A stretch of DNA of 64,000 nucleotides from Cetobacterium_A somerae (GCF_044784365.2 NZ_CP173065.2), one strand, 5' to 3'. Counted from the stretch's first letter, positions 42,915-52,303 are shown. Translations and numbers: made by a program. The notes: a model not told the origin generated them from the sequence alone.

Positions 42915-44627
42915 ATGTTAACTATTGAAAAACAAATAGAAATAATTTTATTAGAAACAGTAAATAATCTTTATCCAGATAAAGATTTAAAACCAATAGA
43001 GATAACTGTAGCAACAAATGAAAAATTTGGAGATTTTCAATCAAATTTTGCTATGATGAATTCTAAAATAATTGGTGGTAATCCAAGAGCTATTGCTGAG
43101 AATGTTGTAAATAACATAGTTGAAAATAGTGTAATTGATAAAATAGAGATTGCAGGACCAGGATTTTTAAATATATTTTTAAAAGATTCATATTTAGGAG
43201 ATTTAGTTAAAAAGATTTCAAAAGAGGATTATGAATTTAAAGGACTTAATATAGAAGGAGATGTAATAATAGATTACTCTTCGCCGAATATAGCAAAAAG
43301 AATGCATATTGGTCACTTAAGATCAACTATAATCGGAGATTCGATTAAAAGAATGTATAAGTATTTAGGTTATAATGTTGTGGCAGACAATCACATTGGA
43401 GATTGGGGAACTCAATTTGGAAAACTGATAATAGGATACAGAAACTGGCTTAATCAAGAGGCTTATAAAGAAAATGCTATTGAAGAATTAGAAAGAGTTT
43501 ATGTTGAGTTTACAAGACAAAGTGAGGAAAATCCAGAACTTGAAGATCAAGCTAGAGAAGAGTTAAAAAAACTTCAAGATGGTGATAAGGAAAATTATAG
43601 ATTATGGCAAGAGTTTATAAAAGTTTCTCTAGATGAATATGCAAAGTTATATAATAGAATGGGAATAAACTTTGATACATATTATGGTGAATCTTTTTAT
43701 CATGATTTAATGCCAGGAGTAGTTGAAGAGTTAGAAAATAAGAAAATAGCAGTTGAAGATCAAGGAGCAAAAGTTGTATTTTTCCAAGAGGAAGAGAAAC
43801 TACATCCTTGTATTGTTCAAAAGAAAGATGGAGCATTTTTATATGCAACTTCAGATATAGCAACTGTTAAATTTAGATTAGCTAATTATAATGTAAATAA
43901 ATTAATATATGTAACAGATGAGAGACAGCAAGATCACTTTAGACAATTTTTTAGAATTACAGATATGTTAGGATGGAATGTTGAAAAGCAACATGTTTGG
44001 TTTGGAATAATGAGATTTGCTGATGGTGTGTTCTCTACTAGAAAAGGAAATGTAATTAGATTAGAGGAACTTTTAGATGAAGGTAAGAGAAGAGCTTATG
44101 AAATTGTAAATGAGAAAAATCCAGAATTATCAGAAGAGGAAAAAGATAATATAGCAGAAGTTGTAGGAACAGGAGCTATAAAGTATGCTGATTTATCACA
44201 AAACAGACAAACAGCAGTTATTTTTGAATGGGATAAAATTTTAAGCTTTGAAGGAAATACGGCTCCATATTTACAATACTCTTATGCAAGAATTAAATCT
44301 ATATTAAGAAGAGCAAAAGAGCAGAATAAAGATGTTAAAGAGGATGTTATAATAAAGTTTGTAGATAAAACAGAAAGAACTTTAGCTCATCATTTAACAC
44401 AATTCCCAGGAGTTATATTGAAAGCAGCTGATAGTTGTAGACCAAATTTAATAGCTGATTATTTATTTGAATTATCAAAAAAATTCAATAGCTTCTACAA
44501 TGCATGTCCAATATTAAATCAAGAGGATGAAATTTTATATTCAAGATTGTTATTAGCTGAAAGAACAGCAGCAGTATTGAAAGAAGGATTGAATATTTTA
44601 GGAATAAATACATTAGAGAGAATGTAA
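42915..44627 (+). CDS. argS: Arginine--tRNA ligase
   Basis: A 570-residue class I synthetase. An N-terminal Add-1 domain is followed by SSPNIAKRMHIGHLRST (the HIGH signature) and VVADNHIGDWGTQFGKL. VFSTRKGNVIRLEELL replaces KMSKS as is common in ArgRS, and a DALR anticodon domain ends in NILGINTLERM. The start follows AAAGGAG, 23 bases after the RNA terminator. No separate promoter is obvious in that gap, so argS may depend on read-through. Confidence 0.97.
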   Translation: MLTIEKQIEIILLETVNNLYPDKDLKPIEITVATNEKFGDFQSNFAMMNSKIIGGNPRAIAENVVNNIVENSVIDKIEIAGPGFLNIFLKDSYLGDLVKKISKEDYEFKGLNIEGDVIIDYSSPNIAKRMHIGHLRSTIIGDSIKRMYKYLGYNVVADNHIGDWGTQFGKLIIGYRNWLNQEAYKENAIEELERVYVEFTRQSEENPELEDQAREELKKLQDGDKENYRLWQEFIKVSLDEYAKLYNRMGINFDTYYGESFYHDLMPGVVEELENKKIAVEDQGAKVVFFQEEEKLHPCIVQKKDGAFLYATSDIATVKFRLANYNVNKLIYVTDERQQDHFRQFFRITDMLGWNVEKQHVWFGIMRFADGVFSTRKGNVIRLEELLDEGKRRAYEIVNEKNPELSEEEKDNIAEVVGTGAIKYADLSQNRQTAVIFEWDKILSFEGNTAPYLQYSYARIKSILRRAKEQNKDVKEDVIIKFVDKTERTLAHHLTQFPGVILKAADSCRPNLIADYLFELSKKFNSFYNACPILNQEDEILYSRLLLAERTAAVLKEGLNILGINTLERM

Positions 44628-44631
44628 AACT

Positions 44632-44661
44632 AAAACCAGTGTGAGAGCACTGGTTTTTTTA
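44632..44661 (+). terminator. Rho-independent terminator after argS
   Basis: 10-bp stem AAAACCAGTG/CACTGGTTTT, 6-base loop, T run. Confidence 0.88.
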
Positions 44662-44732
44662 TAAAAAAGAATAAGAGAAAAACTAAGTATAACAAGATTA
44701 GATAGTAAGAATTTGTAATACGAGGTGAAAGA

Positions 44733-45902
44733 ATGGAGTGGATTTATCTTTTTTATAATGTTACTGTAGAGGTTTTTTATAAAGTTGGTGTTTTTGTATC
44801 AATATCTTTATTATTAATTGGTTTAATAGATTACAAATTTAATGGAATAATAATAAAACTATTAGAAAAAGATAGGAAAAATCAAGTTTATTTTTCAGCA
44901 TTATTAGGGTTAGTTCCAGGTTGTGGAGGGGCAATAGTTGTAGTTCCAATGTATATTTTAGGAAAAGTAACTTTTGGAAGTTTAGTTGCAGCTTTTATAA
45001 CAACAATGGGAGATGCTGCCTTTATTTTAATTGTGGGAGATATAACTGCATACTTTAAAGTATTAATAATAAGTGGAATAACTGGAGTAATTTGTGGTTT
45101 ATTTATAGATTATTTTAAGATTGGTGAAAATATAGTTATAAATAAAAATAAGCAAATGGAAAAAGGGAAGGACTATGTAAATGAAGAGAGTGGACATAAA
45201 CATCACAAACATATAGCTCATAAACAAGGAGATATAGTTGATAAAGTTTTACATAGAAGAACAGATTTTAAATATGTATACTTAATGACTCATAATATAT
45301 GGTACAAAATATTTTGGCTTTTGGTAATAATCTCTTTTCCTTTTGCTTTGGAGCATTTATTAGATGCTCATACACATGAAAATCATTTTATAATTGAGTA
45401 TATGAATATAAGTGGTAGTATAGGAACGATTTTATGTATTTTATATACTTTATTAAGTAGAAAAGGAATACAGGGCAGTAACTTTGACAAAACTGAAAGT
45501 AAATTAGGATCAATAAAAGAAACTTTAATACACACAGCAGAAGAAGTGGCATTTTTAGTAAGTTGGGTTTTTGTGGCATTTTTAGGGTATGAGATATTAT
45601 TGAGATATATAGGTGGAGCTGAAGGCTTAAAACTATTTTTAGAAAACAAGGGTTTTTTAGTAGTAATCGGGGCAGTCATTATCGGGTTAATACCAGGTTG
45701 TGGACCTCAAATATTATTAGCTGCTATCTATATATCAGGTGGAATTCCATTTTCAGCGTTGGTAGCTAATGCAATTTGTAATGATGGAGATGCATTATTT
45801 CCATTGTTAGCGTTAAGTAAAAAGTCAGCTTTACTAGTTACCTTATATAATGTAATTCCAGCTTTATTAATTGGAGGTTTTTTATATTTATTAGAAACTT
45901 AA
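44733..45902 (+). CDS. Putative manganese/arsenic-type exporter (ArsP_2 / PF11449-like)
   Basis: A 389-residue inner-membrane protein with about 10 hydrophobic segments in two related halves. Each half carries a proline-glycine-cysteine motif: GLVPGCGGAIVVVPMY with TTMGDAAF in the first, GLIPGCGPQILLAAIY with NAICNDGDALFP in the second. A His-rich linker (GHKHHKHIAHKQGD) near residues 152-165 suggests metal binding. Family members are annotated as putative manganese transporters or arsenic permease relatives; substrate and direction are unproven. It stands alone with its own terminator, and a Zn/Cd-type ATPase lies 2 kb downstream. Confidence 0.75.
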   Translation: MEWIYLFYNVTVEVFYKVGVFVSISLLLIGLIDYKFNGIIIKLLEKDRKNQVYFSALLGLVPGCGGAIVVVPMYILGKVTFGSLVAAFITTMGDAAFILIVGDITAYFKVLIISGITGVICGLFIDYFKIGENIVINKNKQMEKGKDYVNEESGHKHHKHIAHKQGDIVDKVLHRRTDFKYVYLMTHNIWYKIFWLLVIISFPFALEHLLDAHTHENHFIIEYMNISGSIGTILCILYTLLSRKGIQGSNFDKTESKLGSIKETLIHTAEEVAFLVSWVFVAFLGYEILLRYIGGAEGLKLFLENKGFLVVIGAVIIGLIPGCGPQILLAAIYISGGIPFSALVANAICNDGDALFPLLALSKKSALLVTLYNVIPALLIGGFLYLLET

Positions 45903-45933
45903 AAAGCAGATGGTTATAGACCATCTGCTTTAT
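45903..45933. terminator. Terminator between the metal transporter and the convergent small gene
   Basis: 12-bp stem AAAGCAGATGGT/ACCATCTGCTTT with loop TATAG. The A and T flanks make it usable on both strands. Confidence 0.85.
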
Positions 45934-45937
45934 TAGT

Positions 45938-46261
45938 TTAAATTTCATCTAAAAAATCTTCTAATGAAACTAAAGGTTCTAGAAGTTCTAAATAATTTTT
46001 ATTTGTAGTAGTAGTTACTCGATTAATTTTTATAAGATCTTTATCTGCTAAGATAGAGGCGTTTTCATTTATTTCATTTAAAGAATAGTCTTGTAAAAGA
46101 TTCTGTAAGTCAATTGTTGTTAAGATTTTTTTTTGTAGTTCTTTTGTGCTTCCATTAGCCATACATCCAAGAGTTATAATCTCTTTTTCTTCAAAGATAT
46201 CTCCTTGAGAATGAAACTTTAGAAGTTCTCTAAAAATTTTGTCTTGCAGTAATTTGTTCAT
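45938..46261 (-). CDS. Small protein of unknown function
   Basis: A 107-residue soluble, mostly helical acidic protein I do not recognise (LLQDKIFRELLKFHSQGDIF; ends EDFLDEI). It has a single cysteine and no signal or membrane segment. The ATG at 46261 is chosen because AGGAG lies nine bases before it; the in-frame ATG at 46270 touches that site. It follows the methyltransferase gene after 20 bases on the same strand, so the two are likely an operon. Confidence 0.65.
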   Translation of the reverse strand: MNKLLQDKIFRELLKFHSQGDIFEEKEIITLGCMANGSTKELQKKILTTIDLQNLLQDYSLNEINENASILADKDLIKINRVTTTTNKNYLELLEPLVSLEDFLDEI

Positions 46262-46281
46262 AAAAATCATCTCCTGATATA

Positions 46282-47484
46282 TTATTTTTTAAAATAATTT
46301 TTAAGTAAACTATCTAAAAGCGGATTAACACCTAAAAATTGTAAGTATCTATTATATTCTTTTCTTTTTTCTTCTAGTTTCTCTTCTGAAGGAGAACCTA
46401 AAATAGCCTTGATTAGAATATTTTTAGGAGTATGTTCCATATCTATGAATTCCATAACTTTTGTATTATAACCACAAAGTTCTAAAGAAAGAGCTCTTAG
46501 AGCATCTGTGGCTAAAGAACTAAATCGTTCTTGTAAAATACCATGATTCCCAAAAGGCGATAGAACTCCTTTTAATTCTGTTGTTGGGGATTTATCTATT
46601 TTTTGATTTATTTCTGACTGGCAGCAAGGTACAGCTAAAATAGCTTTAGCACCTAATTCTAATCCTTTAAGAATAGAGTAGTCAGTAGCATTATTACAAG
46701 CATGTAGTGAGAATATTAAGTCAACATCTTTAAAAATATCAAAATCTTTAATATCTCCTTTTAAGAACTGTAAATTATTAAAGTTTAAATCTTTAGCAAT
46801 GATATTACAATGGTTAATAACATCCTCTTTTAAATCTAAGCCGATAACATCAATATTTAAATTTTTAATATTTTTTAAATAATGATACAAAGCAAAAGTT
46901 AAGTATGATTTACCACATCCAAAATCAATTATTTTCATTGAATTACCAATAAGTTTTTTTTCTTGTAACTCTTTTAGTGTATCTTCAATAAATTCTAAAT
47001 ATCTGTTTATTTGTCTAAATTTATTAAATTTTTCTTTACTAACTTTTCCGGCTTCAGACATAACTCCAAGTCTAATTAAAAATGGGATAGGTGTGTTATC
47101 TTGTAAAATATAATTTTTTTGTTTATTGTGTGAAAGTTCTAATATTTTACTTTCAGTATTTTTTCTTTTTATAGAAAAACCTTTTTTATTTTGTAAAACT
47201 TGAATCTCTTGATTAGATGTAACTATTAAAATTTGTTTAAATGTATCAATAATTTCATCCAAAATGTTAAAGCTATCAGCTAAAAGTTCATTTTTATGAA
47301 AAGCCTTATTATTTGCAAAACTTTCGAACTGTATAAAAAAATCTTCTTTTATTTGAACAGGTTTTAAATTTATTTTTTTATAAGAACTTTCTTTTGTAGG
47401 ATTTGAAAAAATTCCTTTTATAAAATTATTATCATTAATACTATCTTTAAAAATATTTAAAATATCATTTTTTAGGTATTTCAT
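46282..47484 (-). CDS. Class I SAM-dependent methyltransferase of unknown target
   Basis: A 400-residue protein. The N-terminal half is a helical domain with no recognised fold (residues 1-150). The C-terminal half has a Rossmann methyltransferase core with MKIIDFGCGKSYLTFALYHYL, IDVIGLDLKEDVI and FSLHACNNATDYSIL, then VPCCQSEIN. This fits the Methyltransf_32/COG-type family found in Clostridia and Fusobacteria, possibly rRNA- or tRNA-directed. A paired-cysteine VPCCQ after the core is a recurring feature of the family. ATG follows AAGGAG. Confidence 0.82.
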   Translation of the reverse strand: MKYLKNDILNIFKDSINDNNFIKGIFSNPTKESSYKKINLKPVQIKEDFFIQFESFANNKAFHKNELLADSFNILDEIIDTFKQILIVTSNQEIQVLQNKKGFSIKRKNTESKILELSHNKQKNYILQDNTPIPFLIRLGVMSEAGKVSKEKFNKFRQINRYLEFIEDTLKELQEKKLIGNSMKIIDFGCGKSYLTFALYHYLKNIKNLNIDVIGLDLKEDVINHCNIIAKDLNFNNLQFLKGDIKDFDIFKDVDLIFSLHACNNATDYSILKGLELGAKAILAVPCCQSEINQKIDKSPTTELKGVLSPFGNHGILQERFSSLATDALRALSLELCGYNTKVMEFIDMEHTPKNILIKAILGSPSEEKLEEKRKEYNRYLQFLGVNPLLDSLLKNYFKK

Positions 47485-47547
47485 ATTAAACTCCTTATTT
47501 TCAATAATCTATATTATACTCTGTAAGAGAAAAATATTCAAAAAATT

Positions 47548-47577
47548 TTTGACAAAAATGTCAAATTATGGTATTTT
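47548..47577 (+). promoter_or_regulatory. Promoter of the metal P-ATPase with overlapping palindromic operator
   Basis: TTGACA (47549-47554), 17 bases, TATTTT (47572-47577) with a TGG extension. The -35 is embedded in the perfect inverted repeat TTTGACA-AAAA-TGTCAAA (47548-47565). A repressor bound there would block RNA polymerase. Further down, the leader holds GATATAGGGGGTATAGGTATATC-like symmetry around 47586-47609. Confidence 0.6.
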
Positions 47578-47625
47578 AGAATCATAGATATAGGGGGTAT
47601 AGGTATATCAATATAAGGAGATGAA

Positions 47626-49758
47626 ATGATGAAAAAAGAGTATGAGATTGAAAATCTCCACTGTGGAGGTTGTGCATCAAAAATTCAATATGAATTGGAT
47701 AAATTAGCTGAATTAGAAGGTGTTAATGTTGATTTTTATACAAAAAAATTGAAGTTTATACTAAAAGAAGAGGTAAATGAGGATGAACTTATTGAAAAAT
47801 TAAATAAAATTGCAGATAAAGTAGAACCAGGAACATATTTTAAAAAAGTAAAAAATGATGATAGTAAATTGAGTGAAGATGAGGATACTCACGAACATAA
47901 TCATTCTCATGGCAACGAATTAATTTCAAAATTAGATTTAATTATTCTAACAATTGGAATTACTCTTTTTGTTGTTGGATTAACATTACCAAAGAGTTTA
48001 CAAAAAGATATAATTTTGATTATAGCATATGGACTATCGGGATATGATATATTGTTAAATGCTTTAAAAAATTTAAAAAGAGGAAAATTTTTAGATGAGA
48101 ATTTTTTAATGAGTATAGCTACAGTTGGAGCTTTAGCTTTAGGTGACTTTGGAGAAGCTGCAGGTGTTATGATTTTCTATAAAATAGGTGAATTCTTTCA
48201 AGATATGGCAGTTAATAATTCAAAAAAATCTATAGAAAAATTAATGAGTATAAAACCAGAGTTTGCAAATGTAAAAGATAAAAATGGGATTATAGAAATG
48301 ATGAATCCTTCAAAAGTAAAAGTAGGAGACATATTAATTATAAAACCTGGAGAAAGAGTTCCTTTAGATGGAGTTATTGTATCAGGAACAACAACATTAG
48401 ATAAATCAGCTTTAACGGGAGAGTCAGTGCCAGTTATAGGTGAAGTAGGAAGTGAAATATTAAGTGGATCTATAAATATAAATGGTACTATTGAAGTAAA
48501 AACAACAAAAATATATTCTCAATCTACTGTTAGTAGAATAATAGACATGGTTCAAAGTGCTGGAAGTAAAAAAGCACATGCTGAAAAATTTATAACAAAA
48601 TTTGCAAGATATTACACACCATTAGTTGTTTTTATGGCTATTTTAATAGGATTTGGAGTTCCATTATTTTACGATGGTAACTTTAAATTATGGTTTAGTA
48701 GAGCACTTATATTTTTAGTAATCTCTTGTCCATGTGCATTAGTTTTATCAGTACCTTTAACATTCTTTAGTTCTATTGGAAAAGGATCAAAAGATGGAAT
48801 ATTGATAAAAGGTGGAAATTATTTAGAAAGATTAAAAAATATAGATACAGTTGTATTTGATAAAACAGGTACTTTAACAAAGGGAAGTTTCAAAGTAACA
48901 AAGGTTGAGGTTATAAAGGGATCAGAAAAACGTCTAATGGAATATGCTAAGGCAGGTGAATTTTATTCAAACCATCCTATAGGAAAAGCTATATTAAATT
49001 ATGGAGATGTTGAAATTTCAGAATGGGATATACAAGGACACAATGAAAAAGCTGGATATGGGGTAAATGCTCTTTATTCTGGAAAAGAGATTTTAGTAGG
49101 AAGTAGAAAATTCTTAGAAAGTCATAATATCAATGTTGAATTACCAGAAGCTTTTGGAACAGTAGTTTATGTTGCTGTAGATTCTGAATTTATTGGAAGA
49201 ATTTTTGTAGAAGATGAGATAAAAGAAAACTCAAGAAAGACAATAGATGAGTTAAAATCACAGGGTATTGATGTGTATATGTTAACTGGAGATAATAAAA
49301 AAACAGGTAAACATATTGGAGATATTTTAGGAATAGATGAAGACAAAGTATGTACAAATCTTCTTCCGCAAGATAAAGTTAGTAAGTTAGAAGAGATAAA
49401 AAGTAAAAGTAAAAAAGGAACTATATTCGTGGGAGATGGAATAAACGATGCTCCAGTATTAGCTATGGCTGATATCGGAATTTCTATGGGGAAATTGGGA
49501 AGTGATATTGCAATAGAAAGTTCAGATATAGTTTTAATGAATGATGATCCTTATAAAATAATAGAAGCTTTACATTTGGGACAAAGAAATAATCAAGTTG
49601 TATTAGAAAATGTAGGGTTTGCTTTAGGAGTAAAAATAGTAGTTATGATTTTAGGAGTTTTAGGAATTGCAAATCTATGGTTAGCTATTTTTGCAGATGT
49701 AGGAGTATCGGTATTAGCTGTTTTAAATGCATCTAAAATTTTAAGTAAAAAAAATTAA
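47626..49758 (+). CDS. cadA: Heavy-metal-translocating P1B-type ATPase (Zn/Cd/Co type)
   Basis: A 710-residue inner-membrane efflux pump. An N-terminal HMA domain has the metal site HCGGCASK (C13, C16), and a His-rich linker follows (DTHEHNHSHGNE, near residues 89-100). The actuator motif is TGES. The membrane metal site is SCPCALVLSVPL, the phosphorylation motif DKTGTLTKG, and the hinge VGDGINDAPVLAMADIG. CPC with a His linker favours Zn/Cd/Pb export over copper. ATG follows AAGGAG; the next codon is also ATG. Confidence 0.92.
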   Translation: MMKKEYEIENLHCGGCASKIQYELDKLAELEGVNVDFYTKKLKFILKEEVNEDELIEKLNKIADKVEPGTYFKKVKNDDSKLSEDEDTHEHNHSHGNELISKLDLIILTIGITLFVVGLTLPKSLQKDIILIIAYGLSGYDILLNALKNLKRGKFLDENFLMSIATVGALALGDFGEAAGVMIFYKIGEFFQDMAVNNSKKSIEKLMSIKPEFANVKDKNGIIEMMNPSKVKVGDILIIKPGERVPLDGVIVSGTTTLDKSALTGESVPVIGEVGSEILSGSININGTIEVKTTKIYSQSTVSRIIDMVQSAGSKKAHAEKFITKFARYYTPLVVFMAILIGFGVPLFYDGNFKLWFSRALIFLVISCPCALVLSVPLTFFSSIGKGSKDGILIKGGNYLERLKNIDTVVFDKTGTLTKGSFKVTKVEVIKGSEKRLMEYAKAGEFYSNHPIGKAILNYGDVEISEWDIQGHNEKAGYGVNALYSGKEILVGSRKFLESHNINVELPEAFGTVVYVAVDSEFIGRIFVEDEIKENSRKTIDELKSQGIDVYMLTGDNKKTGKHIGDILGIDEDKVCTNLLPQDKVSKLEEIKSKSKKGTIFVGDGINDAPVLAMADIGISMGKLGSDIAIESSDIVLMNDDPYKIIEALHLGQRNNQVVLENVGFALGVKIVVMILGVLGIANLWLAIFADVGVSVLAVLNASKILSKKN

Positions 49759-49765
49759 AGAATAT

Positions 49766-49793
49766 AAAGAGAGTTCGTATACTCTCTTTTATT
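49766..49793 (+). terminator. Rho-independent terminator after the metal ATPase
   Basis: Stem AAAGAGAGT/ACTCTCTTT with a 6-base loop and T tail. Confidence 0.82.
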
Positions 49794-49798
49794 TTTTG

Positions 49799-49807
49799 TG
49801 TTATAAT
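49799..49807 (+). promoter_or_regulatory. Extended -10 promoter of holA
   Basis: TGTTATAAT (TGn plus perfect -10), 27 bases before the holA start. Confidence 0.5.
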
Positions 49808-49834
49808 ATATAAAAAAAGAAAAGGGAGATAGAT

Positions 49835-50824
49835 ATGTTTTATTTTGTTTACGGAGACACTCCACTTCCGTTAAAATATGAAGAGTTAATGGAAAAAATA
49901 AAAAAGTCAAATCCTAGCATTCCAATGAAAGTCTATGATGCTTCTCAAAATGAGGAAGATAATTTTTTAGAAAGTATTTCAATAAACTCTATGTTTGCTC
50001 CAAAGGAGTTAGTAGTTTTAAAAAGAGCTGAAAAAAATAAAAAGTTAGATCAATTATTAAAAATAGTTGGAGAATATGATCTCACAAAAAAAGAGGTTGT
50101 AGTTGTTTATGAAGAAGAGTTAAATGATTATGGTAAAGCAATAAATGAGGTTGGAAAAAAGGTTTTAACAAATGCAGAGAAATTAGGAAAAGTAATTGTA
50201 GCAAGAAAAGCTTTAGAGAAAAAGGGTATACACTTTTTTATAGAAAAAGAGTTAGAAATATCTGAGTATGAGGCCGAAAAATTAGCAGAAATTTTAGGTG
50301 ATGATTTTTTTAAAGTAAAAAACGAAGTAGAGAAAATAAAGAGTTTTTTAGATGGAAAAACATTTATATTAGAAAAAATTTTACCTATCTTATCAGTAAG
50401 TGATGAGTATAATTTAAAAAAATTAGTAGAAGATTTTATGATTGAAGATAATATGGAAGTATTACTAGATTATTTAAAAAAAAGTAAAGAGTATATGTTA
50501 TTTTTATATTTAATTTCAGAAGAGTTAAGTTTAGCATTAAAATTAGTAGGGTTAAAGAAAAGTGGAGATTTAAGAGAAAGTATTTCGTATAATGATTTTA
50601 AAGGAAATACATATGAAAAATTAAAAAAATATTTTAAAAATAATAGAGGATACATTAGAGAATATCCTATTTTTTTAAAATTAAAATACATGTCTTTATT
50701 TAATGAACAATTTTTATTAAAAAAAATAGAAAAATTATTGAAAGTTGAATTTTTAATAAAAAATGGTGGAATAGAAGAAAATATAGGTATAGAAAAATTT
50801 ATAATTGATTTTAAAAGAGGGTAG
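49835..50824 (+). CDS. holA: DNA polymerase III subunit delta
   Basis: A 329-residue clamp-loader subunit that opens the beta clamp. The start MFYFVYGDTPLPLKYEELMEK and SINSMFAPKELVVLKRAEK match HolA, as do the Lys-rich helical collar domain and length. Divergence is high, as is usual for delta subunits. It is Lys/Glu-rich and convergent with the helicase gene. Confidence 0.85.
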   Translation: MFYFVYGDTPLPLKYEELMEKIKKSNPSIPMKVYDASQNEEDNFLESISINSMFAPKELVVLKRAEKNKKLDQLLKIVGEYDLTKKEVVVVYEEELNDYGKAINEVGKKVLTNAEKLGKVIVARKALEKKGIHFFIEKELEISEYEAEKLAEILGDDFFKVKNEVEKIKSFLDGKTFILEKILPILSVSDEYNLKKLVEDFMIEDNMEVLLDYLKKSKEYMLFLYLISEELSLALKLVGLKKSGDLRESISYNDFKGNTYEKLKKYFKNNRGYIREYPIFLKLKYMSLFNEQFLLKKIEKLLKVEFLIKNGGIEENIGIEKFIIDFKRG

Positions 50825-50846
50825 TTTTTTAAACTATCCTCTTTTT
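50813..50846. terminator. Bidirectional terminator between holA and the helicase
   Basis: Stem AAAAGAGGGTAGTTT with AAACTATCCTCTTTT (one G-U), loop TTT. T runs on both strands; it overlaps the holA stop. Confidence 0.85.
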
Positions 50847-52303
50847 ATATTAAAAAAGCTAGAATCAATATTTTCTATAAATTGAGATGGAGTTTTAAAT
50901 AATCCAAAGTCACCATAAAAAGATAAAGGATAAGACAAAAAGAGTTCTTTTTTGGCTCGAGTTAAAGCTACATAAAAAAGTCTTTTTTCCTCCTCTAGAT
51001 TAAGAGCATCACCTATTGAACTTGGAATGATACCTTCTAAAAGAAGAGGAATAAATACATAATCCCATTCTAATCCTTTAGAACTGTGTATGGTTAAAAA
51101 TGAGAGAGTTATATTTGTATTATAAAATTTATGTTTAAAAATATTTTCTAAAAATGGATTAGAAGCAACATTAAATTTGATATTAGAAGATTCAAAGAAT
51201 TTGATAAACTCTTCCATGTAAATAAAGTTTCTAAAAAGAATTCCAATCGTAGCAGTTGGATTCAATTCTAAAATATCTTTGATTTTATCAAAAATAAATG
51301 AAATTTCATTAAAATGATTTTTAAAAATATTTAGATTAGGTTTTTTTAAAGAGCTATCTTTAGTTATAAGTGATTTTCTAAAACAATATTTTAATTTTTT
51401 AGAAAATTCATTTGATAAGTGTAAAATAGGATTGGTACTTCGATAGTTTTCTTTTAAAATAATAGTTTTAACATTGGGAAATTCATTAGAAAAATTTAGA
51501 ATATTTTCCATGGAAGTTCCTTTAAAACCATAAATACTTTGATAGTCATCTCCAACAACCATGAGATTAGAATTTTTAGCTAGTAATTTTAAAATATGAA
51601 CTTGTAAATTATCAGTATCTTGATATTCGTCAACCATAATATATTGAAAATCGATAATAATTAAATTTAGGCTTAATAGTTTATAAAATTGAATAAGTAA
51701 ATCATTAAAAGAATAGAAATTTTCTGTTTTTTTTAATAATTCAAAATTATTTAAAAAATTTATAATTAAAGTTTTAGATTTTTCATCTAGTTTTTTAAAA
51801 TAATATTCTTTTAAAATAGAGGAAGAAGTTAAAGAGATAATTTTTATTAAAATATCTTTAGAAAAATTTTTTAAAATATTGTCATAAAGAGGAGTTTTTT
51901 TAGCTAAAACTAAAGCATCATCTGTAGTAAGAATTTTAAAACATTTATTTTGACTATATTTTTTTAAATATCTATATGCTAAAGAATGAAAAGTTTCAAT
52001 ACAAATATTTGAATCAGGTAAAAAAGAGCTGATTCTTGTTTTTATTTCATTAATAGCTTTTCTAGTAAAAGTTAGAATTAGAATATTTTTAGAAGGTATT
52101 TTAAGTTCAATTAAAAGAAGAGCTCTATATATAATGGTTCTTGTCTTTCCAGAACCTGCTCCTGCTATAACTAAAAAATGGCCATTAAAATTTATTACGG
52201 CTATTAATTGATCAAAATTTAAATTATTGATTAAAAAATTTTTGAAATTATCAGATAAATCTAAATTTTTTAAAGATATATTTTTTAAATAGTTTTCTTT
52301 CAT
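50834..52303 (-). CDS. Short UvrD/Rep-type ATP-dependent helicase
   Basis: About 489 residues, much shorter than UvrD/PcrA (about 720). Core motifs are present: Walker A AGAGSGKTRTIIYRA, motif Ia LTFTRKAINEI, motif II VDEYQDTDNLQ, motif III VGDDYQSIYGF, motif V LTIHSSKGLEWDYVFIP and motif VI RLFYVALTRAKKELFLSYP. The missing length is in the 1B/2B insertions and C-terminal region. Very Lys/Asn/Phe-rich. I take the ATG at 52303, with a GGGGAG site about 12 bases before it; a nearer ATG at 52315 touches that site. Probably DNA repair; exact role unknown. Confidence 0.83.
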   Translation of the reverse strand: MKENYLKNISLKNLDLSDNFKNFLINNLNFDQLIAVINFNGHFLVIAGAGSGKTRTIIYRALLLIELKIPSKNILILTFTRKAINEIKTRISSFLPDSNICIETFHSLAYRYLKKYSQNKCFKILTTDDALVLAKKTPLYDNILKNFSKDILIKIISLTSSSILKEYYFKKLDEKSKTLIINFLNNFELLKKTENFYSFNDLLIQFYKLLSLNLIIIDFQYIMVDEYQDTDNLQVHILKLLAKNSNLMVVGDDYQSIYGFKGTSMENILNFSNEFPNVKTIILKENYRSTNPILHLSNEFSKKLKYCFRKSLITKDSSLKKPNLNIFKNHFNEISFIFDKIKDILELNPTATIGILFRNFIYMEEFIKFFESSNIKFNVASNPFLENIFKHKFYNTNITLSFLTIHSSKGLEWDYVFIPLLLEGIIPSSIGDALNLEEEKRLFYVALTRAKKELFLSYPLSFYGDFGLFKTPSQFIENIDSSFFNIKRG

